Positions 3,836-6,639 of a stretch of DNA of 6,639 nucleotides are shown piece by piece. The position numbers and the translations under genes are program-made. The notes beneath the pieces were generated by a model. That model was not told the origin of the DNA. It saw nothing but the letters and a program-made list of their open reading frames with translations, and ran no database searches. Location: positions 1-6,639 of the forward strand of contig JAGYNW010000112.1 in assembly GCA_018399915.1 (NCBI GenBank), read 5' to 3'. Source of the stretch: Candidatus Omnitrophota bacterium (GTDB lineage Bacteria; Omnitrophota; Gorgyraeia; Zapsychrales; Zapsychraceae). Every line of letters begins with the position of its first letter. The first letter of the stretch is position 1.

Positions 3836-6639
3836 TTATGCCTCCTTGATTTTTTGGAACCAACGTTCACCTAAGAATTCATAAACTAAAGACGGGAAAA
3901 TCACCAAAGTTAATACGGCGGACAATGACAATCCAAAAACAATGGACCATGCCAGACCTGACCAGACCGGGTCTGATGCGATCACAAGGGATCCCAGGAT
4001 GGTGGTTATGGATGTTAATAGGATCGGCCTCATCCGTATAAGCCCCGCCTCAATCAATGTATCTTTGAGATTGGTAAATTGTGCGGAAACCTGATTTACA
4101 TATTCAATAAAAATAATGGCGTTATTTACCACAATGCCCGCCAAGGCAATAACTCCGATCATTGATGTGGCTGAAAAATAAACATTTAGTGTCGCGAAAA
4201 GCAAGGCGAATCCCGGGATGACTCCAATCAAAGCCAGGGGAATGGTCCCCAGGATGAGCAGTGGCATGATAAAGGATTTGAATTGAGCCACCAGGACCAG
4301 ATAGATAAGAACGATGGCCACAAGCATGGCGGTTCCCAGGTCCCGGAAAACTTTTATTGTCAAATCCCATTCCCCTCCCAACTCTACCTTTACCGAGTCG
4401 GTATCATTAACCCGGTATTGGGCGCCCAGGATGTTGAGTTTTTCCAGTTGCGAATTCATCCCGGGAATACGGTATTTGTTGAGCATCATAAGAAAATCAA
4501 TGGCGGCATAGGTCACGCTTCTTTTGCCCATTTCTCCAGAAATATAAATAACGCGTTCCCGGTTATCGTTGGTAATAATATCTTCTTGCCATTCCTTTTG
4601 GATGGTAACAAACCGTGATAAAGGAACGTGGTTCCCAAGGCTATTAGAGATAGTAATTTTTTCGAGATCATCAATATTATCCCTCAGATCTCTTTGGAGT
4701 TTCAAAACAATGAATTCCTGTTCCTGGTTATAATCGCTATGATATACGCCGATGATCTTGCTGCTGAAGATCGTTTGCAATTCTTGAGAAATAGAATTTA
4801 CGCTTACCTTCGCTTTTGCAGCGGCTTGTTTATCAATAAAAAGTACATATTTTTCATGATTTTCCAGGCGGGAAAGATTGATATCATTCAACCCGTCAAT
4901 ATTATTTACCTTTTGGGCCAGGTCTTCTGCGGTTTTGTACAATAGGTGTTCATTTGAGCTTTTGACCTTAACATAAAAGGTTGATCGCACCGGTGGTCCC
5001 GGCGGGTCCTCAACGATCATGATATCGGCATCAGAAAAAGGTTTTAAACTTTTGTTAATCACTTTACGATAGGCATAAGCAAGGTCCTCTGAAGGATTTT
5101 TACGCTTATCCGGATGGGTTAAATTAAGTTTTAATGTGATTTGATGCGGTGCGTTACGATCTGAGACCCCGCGAAACAATCCGTTAAAATCCAAGACAGG
5201 CGGCGTTCCGATGAACGATTGTATGCTTTCGATATTGGGTTTCGATATGAGGGAATCTACAGCCACTTGGGCAACTGTTTGGGACCTTTCCACACTTGTC
5301 CCCCTTTTCAGGTCAATGTAAACGAAGATTTGTTCCCGGTCAGCCTTAGGAAGCATGCGGAATCGTAAGAGTTTAAAAACAGGAAAAGACATCACGACCA
5401 AAAGAATAAGAAAGCTAGCGATTAAAAAGATTTTACGGAATTTATTTTCATGGAGAAGTTTGGAAAGGAGGGCTTTATAGGCGGCGCTTCCCTTTGTAGA
5501 TATTTGGCAAACAAGATTGCATTTATTCTCAATATTTTCCGGGAGGCTATCCTTGTAATAAATATAGGCGAGCCAAGGGTTTAAGGTATAGGCAAAAAGC
5601 AATGACAGTCCTAGCGCACTGGAAACAAAGAAAGGGATAGGCCCCATATACGGGCCCATCATACCGGTGACAAAGAGCATCGGGATGAAAGCCAGGATGG
5701 TTGTTAATGTGGAAAGGAATAATCCTGCCCCTACCTCGGATACAGAACGAGGAATAAGTGTCTCTTTGGGTTCTTGCGGGGATTTTTTCCGGTTTGTGAC
5801 AATGTTCTCGATCACAACGGTTGCGGAATCAACTAAAAGGCCTAATGAAAGAATAAGCGCGAACAAGGTAATGCGGTTCAGTGTATATCCCGAAAGACTT
5901 CCAAACGCCAGTACGGTTAATATAGTTATCGGAATACTGAAAGCCACGATCAACGCGGCGCGATGATTCAAAAAGCAAAAAAGCACGATAAAAACAATAC
6001 CTATTGCCTGCAGAAGATTGATGATTAGCTTGGAAATTTCTTCCCTGGCCACTCTTCCCTCATTTTTTACGGTCTCCATTTCGATGTCTTTTAAAAAGTC
6101 TTTGTCGCTTTGCAACTCGCTCAATTTTGTATCTATTTTTCGGGATACTTCAATAATATTTGTGCCCTTTTGTTTGGCGATACTCAAAAATACGGCATCA
6201 TTTATGGACTCTTTTTTTGTATGGAAATTGACATAGAATTCCTTTTCCCGAGAACCTTTAATGACAGTGGCTACATCTTTGATCTTAAGATTCTTTTCTA
6301 CATTAGAAACAATAATGATATTTTTAATGTCCTCAATTGTTTTGGCTTGTTCCTGTGTTTCGATCTTATAGTAATAATCGTTTGTTTTTATGAGGCCTAG
6401 ATCTTTGAGTAATGAGGTATTGCTCAGGACATGTTCGATTTCGTTAAGCGATGTCTTGGATTCCTGCATTTTGGCAGGGTCCAGGATGATTTGGAATTCG
6501 CGATGCCTTCCCCCAATAACATCGACCTGGGATGTGCCTTCAACAAGTTTGATTTCATCTTTTAGTTCAAACGCGATTTTGCGGATAGCGATCGGATCCA
6601 GTTTATCGGAGGTTAAAGCCACTGTTTTAATTGGCAGGT
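3836..6639 (-). CDS. RND-family efflux transporter permease subunit (AcrB/HAE-like), N-terminally truncated by window edge
   Basis: Inner-membrane proton-driven pump subunit; the family works as a trimer with a periplasmic adaptor and outer-membrane channel, neither visible here. The frame stays open to the right edge. A GTG at 6622 is internal, because readable family-like residues (LPIKT) precede it, so the true start lies beyond the window. By comparison with AcrB about 135 residues are missing, including TM1. Numbering from 6622: porter domain 1-195; TM2-TM6 about 197-355; TM4 motif GLLVDSATVVIEN at 261-273; a helix at 398-417; second porter half to about 755; TM block 762-910. RMRPILLTS (863-871) matches the AcrB segment carrying R971 and T978. 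TM4 has one aspartate (D265) followed by Ser instead of the AcrB Asp pair, and the TM10 motif is VVNNAI (831-836), with Asn where AcrB has Lys940. The substrate cannot be told. It ends in TAA directly against the next gene's ATG. Confidence 0.95.
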   Translation of the reverse strand, partial: LPIKTVALTSDKLDPIAIRKIAFELKDEIKLVEGTSQVDVIGGRHREFQIILDPAKMQESKTSLNEIEHVLSNTSLLKDLGLIKTNDYYYKIETQEQAKTIEDIKNIIIVSNVEKNLKIKDVATVIKGSREKEFYVNFHTKKESINDAVFLSIAKQKGTNIIEVSRKIDTKLSELQSDKDFLKDIEMETVKNEGRVAREEISKLIINLLQAIGIVFIVLFCFLNHRAALIVAFSIPITILTVLAFGSLSGYTLNRITLFALILSLGLLVDSATVVIENIVTNRKKSPQEPKETLIPRSVSEVGAGLFLSTLTTILAFIPMLFVTGMMGPYMGPIPFFVSSALGLSLLFAYTLNPWLAYIYYKDSLPENIENKCNLVCQISTKGSAAYKALLSKLLHENKFRKIFLIASFLILLVVMSFPVFKLLRFRMLPKADREQIFVYIDLKRGTSVERSQTVAQVAVDSLISKPNIESIQSFIGTPPVLDFNGLFRGVSDRNAPHQITLKLNLTHPDKRKNPSEDLAYAYRKVINKSLKPFSDADIMIVEDPPGPPVRSTFYVKVKSSNEHLLYKTAEDLAQKVNNIDGLNDINLSRLENHEKYVLFIDKQAAAKAKVSVNSISQELQTIFSSKIIGVYHSDYNQEQEFIVLKLQRDLRDNIDDLEKITISNSLGNHVPLSRFVTIQKEWQEDIITNDNRERVIYISGEMGKRSVTYAAIDFLMMLNKYRIPGMNSQLEKLNILGAQYRVNDTDSVKVELGGEWDLTIKVFRDLGTAMLVAIVLIYLVLVAQFKSFIMPLLILGTIPLALIGVIPGFALLFATLNVYFSATSMIGVIALAGIVVNNAIIFIEYVNQVSAQFTNLKDTLIEAGLIRMRPILLTSITTILGSLVIASDPVWSGLAWSIVFGLSLSAVLTLVIFPSLVYEFLGERWFQKIKEA
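3841..3847 (-). promoter_or_regulatory. Ribosome binding site for the DUF2892 gene
   Basis: AAGGAGG on the minus strand lies within the last codons of the RND gene, 5 nt before the ATG at 3835. It is a near-perfect anti-16S match and fixes the DUF2892 start. Confidence 0.85.

Noticed and set aside
3657..3863. 68-codon minus-strand ORF overlapping DUF2892
   Set aside because: Alternative frame across the RND/DUF2892 junction; the DUF2892 frame has the ribosome site and the TxWCP motif.
4283..4618. 111-codon plus-strand ORF and other plus ORFs between 4283 and 6400
   Set aside because: Shadows of the RND gene, whose minus frame is continuous and conserved throughout.
6620..6622. GTG as the true start of the RND gene
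   Set aside because: The frame stays open upstream to the window edge with family-like residues, and TM1 and part of the first porter subdomain would be missing.
1..6639. CRISPR array, tRNA/rRNA, insertion sequence or attachment site
   Set aside because: No regularly spaced repeats, structural RNA signatures, transposase frame or flanking direct repeats were seen.

Overview
The window is an AT-rich stretch from a Gram-negative (diderm) bacterium: it encodes most of an RND efflux pump, a family that spans the inner membrane and periplasm. I could not fix the phylum from sequence alone. All six well-supported genes, and two weaker candidates, lie on the minus strand, so transcription runs from high to low coordinates.

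Region 1 (6639 down to 3238) is a tight cluster. It contains an RND transporter truncated at its N-terminus by the window edge, then a 60-residue DUF2892 membrane protein whose ATG follows the pump's stop codon with no gap, then an Rrf2/IscR-type winged-helix regulator with a cysteine cluster. The regulator starts 10 nt after the DUF2892 stop, so the three are probably cotranscribed and translationally coupled. Region 2 (3237-3139) is a 99-bp gap with a sigma70-like promoter and an 8-bp inverted repeat that overlaps its -35 box. Region 3 (3138 down to 1063) is a YeiH/UPF0324 family permease (putative sulfate or sulfur-anion exporter). It is followed 3 nt later by a HAMP membrane protein that has a sensor-like periplasmic domain and a long coiled coil but no kinase domain. 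Region 4 (1062 down to 559) is a 120-bp gap with a perfect palindrome and a hairpin, then a receiver-only response regulator with all phosphorylation residues. Region 5 (558-1) holds no confident complete gene. It has a good promoter facing left, a doubtful 105-codon signal-peptide-like ORF with a homopolymer near its end, and at the extreme left a strong Shine-Dalgarno plus ATG marking the start of a gene that leaves the window.

Together the genes suggest an envelope and sulfur/redox-stress locus: export by the pump and the YeiH permease, possible control by a cysteine-bearing Rrf2 regulator, and a signalling pair (kinase-less HAMP protein plus single-domain receiver) whose histidine kinase is not in the window. 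The families are clear. The functional link between them is inference from adjacency.
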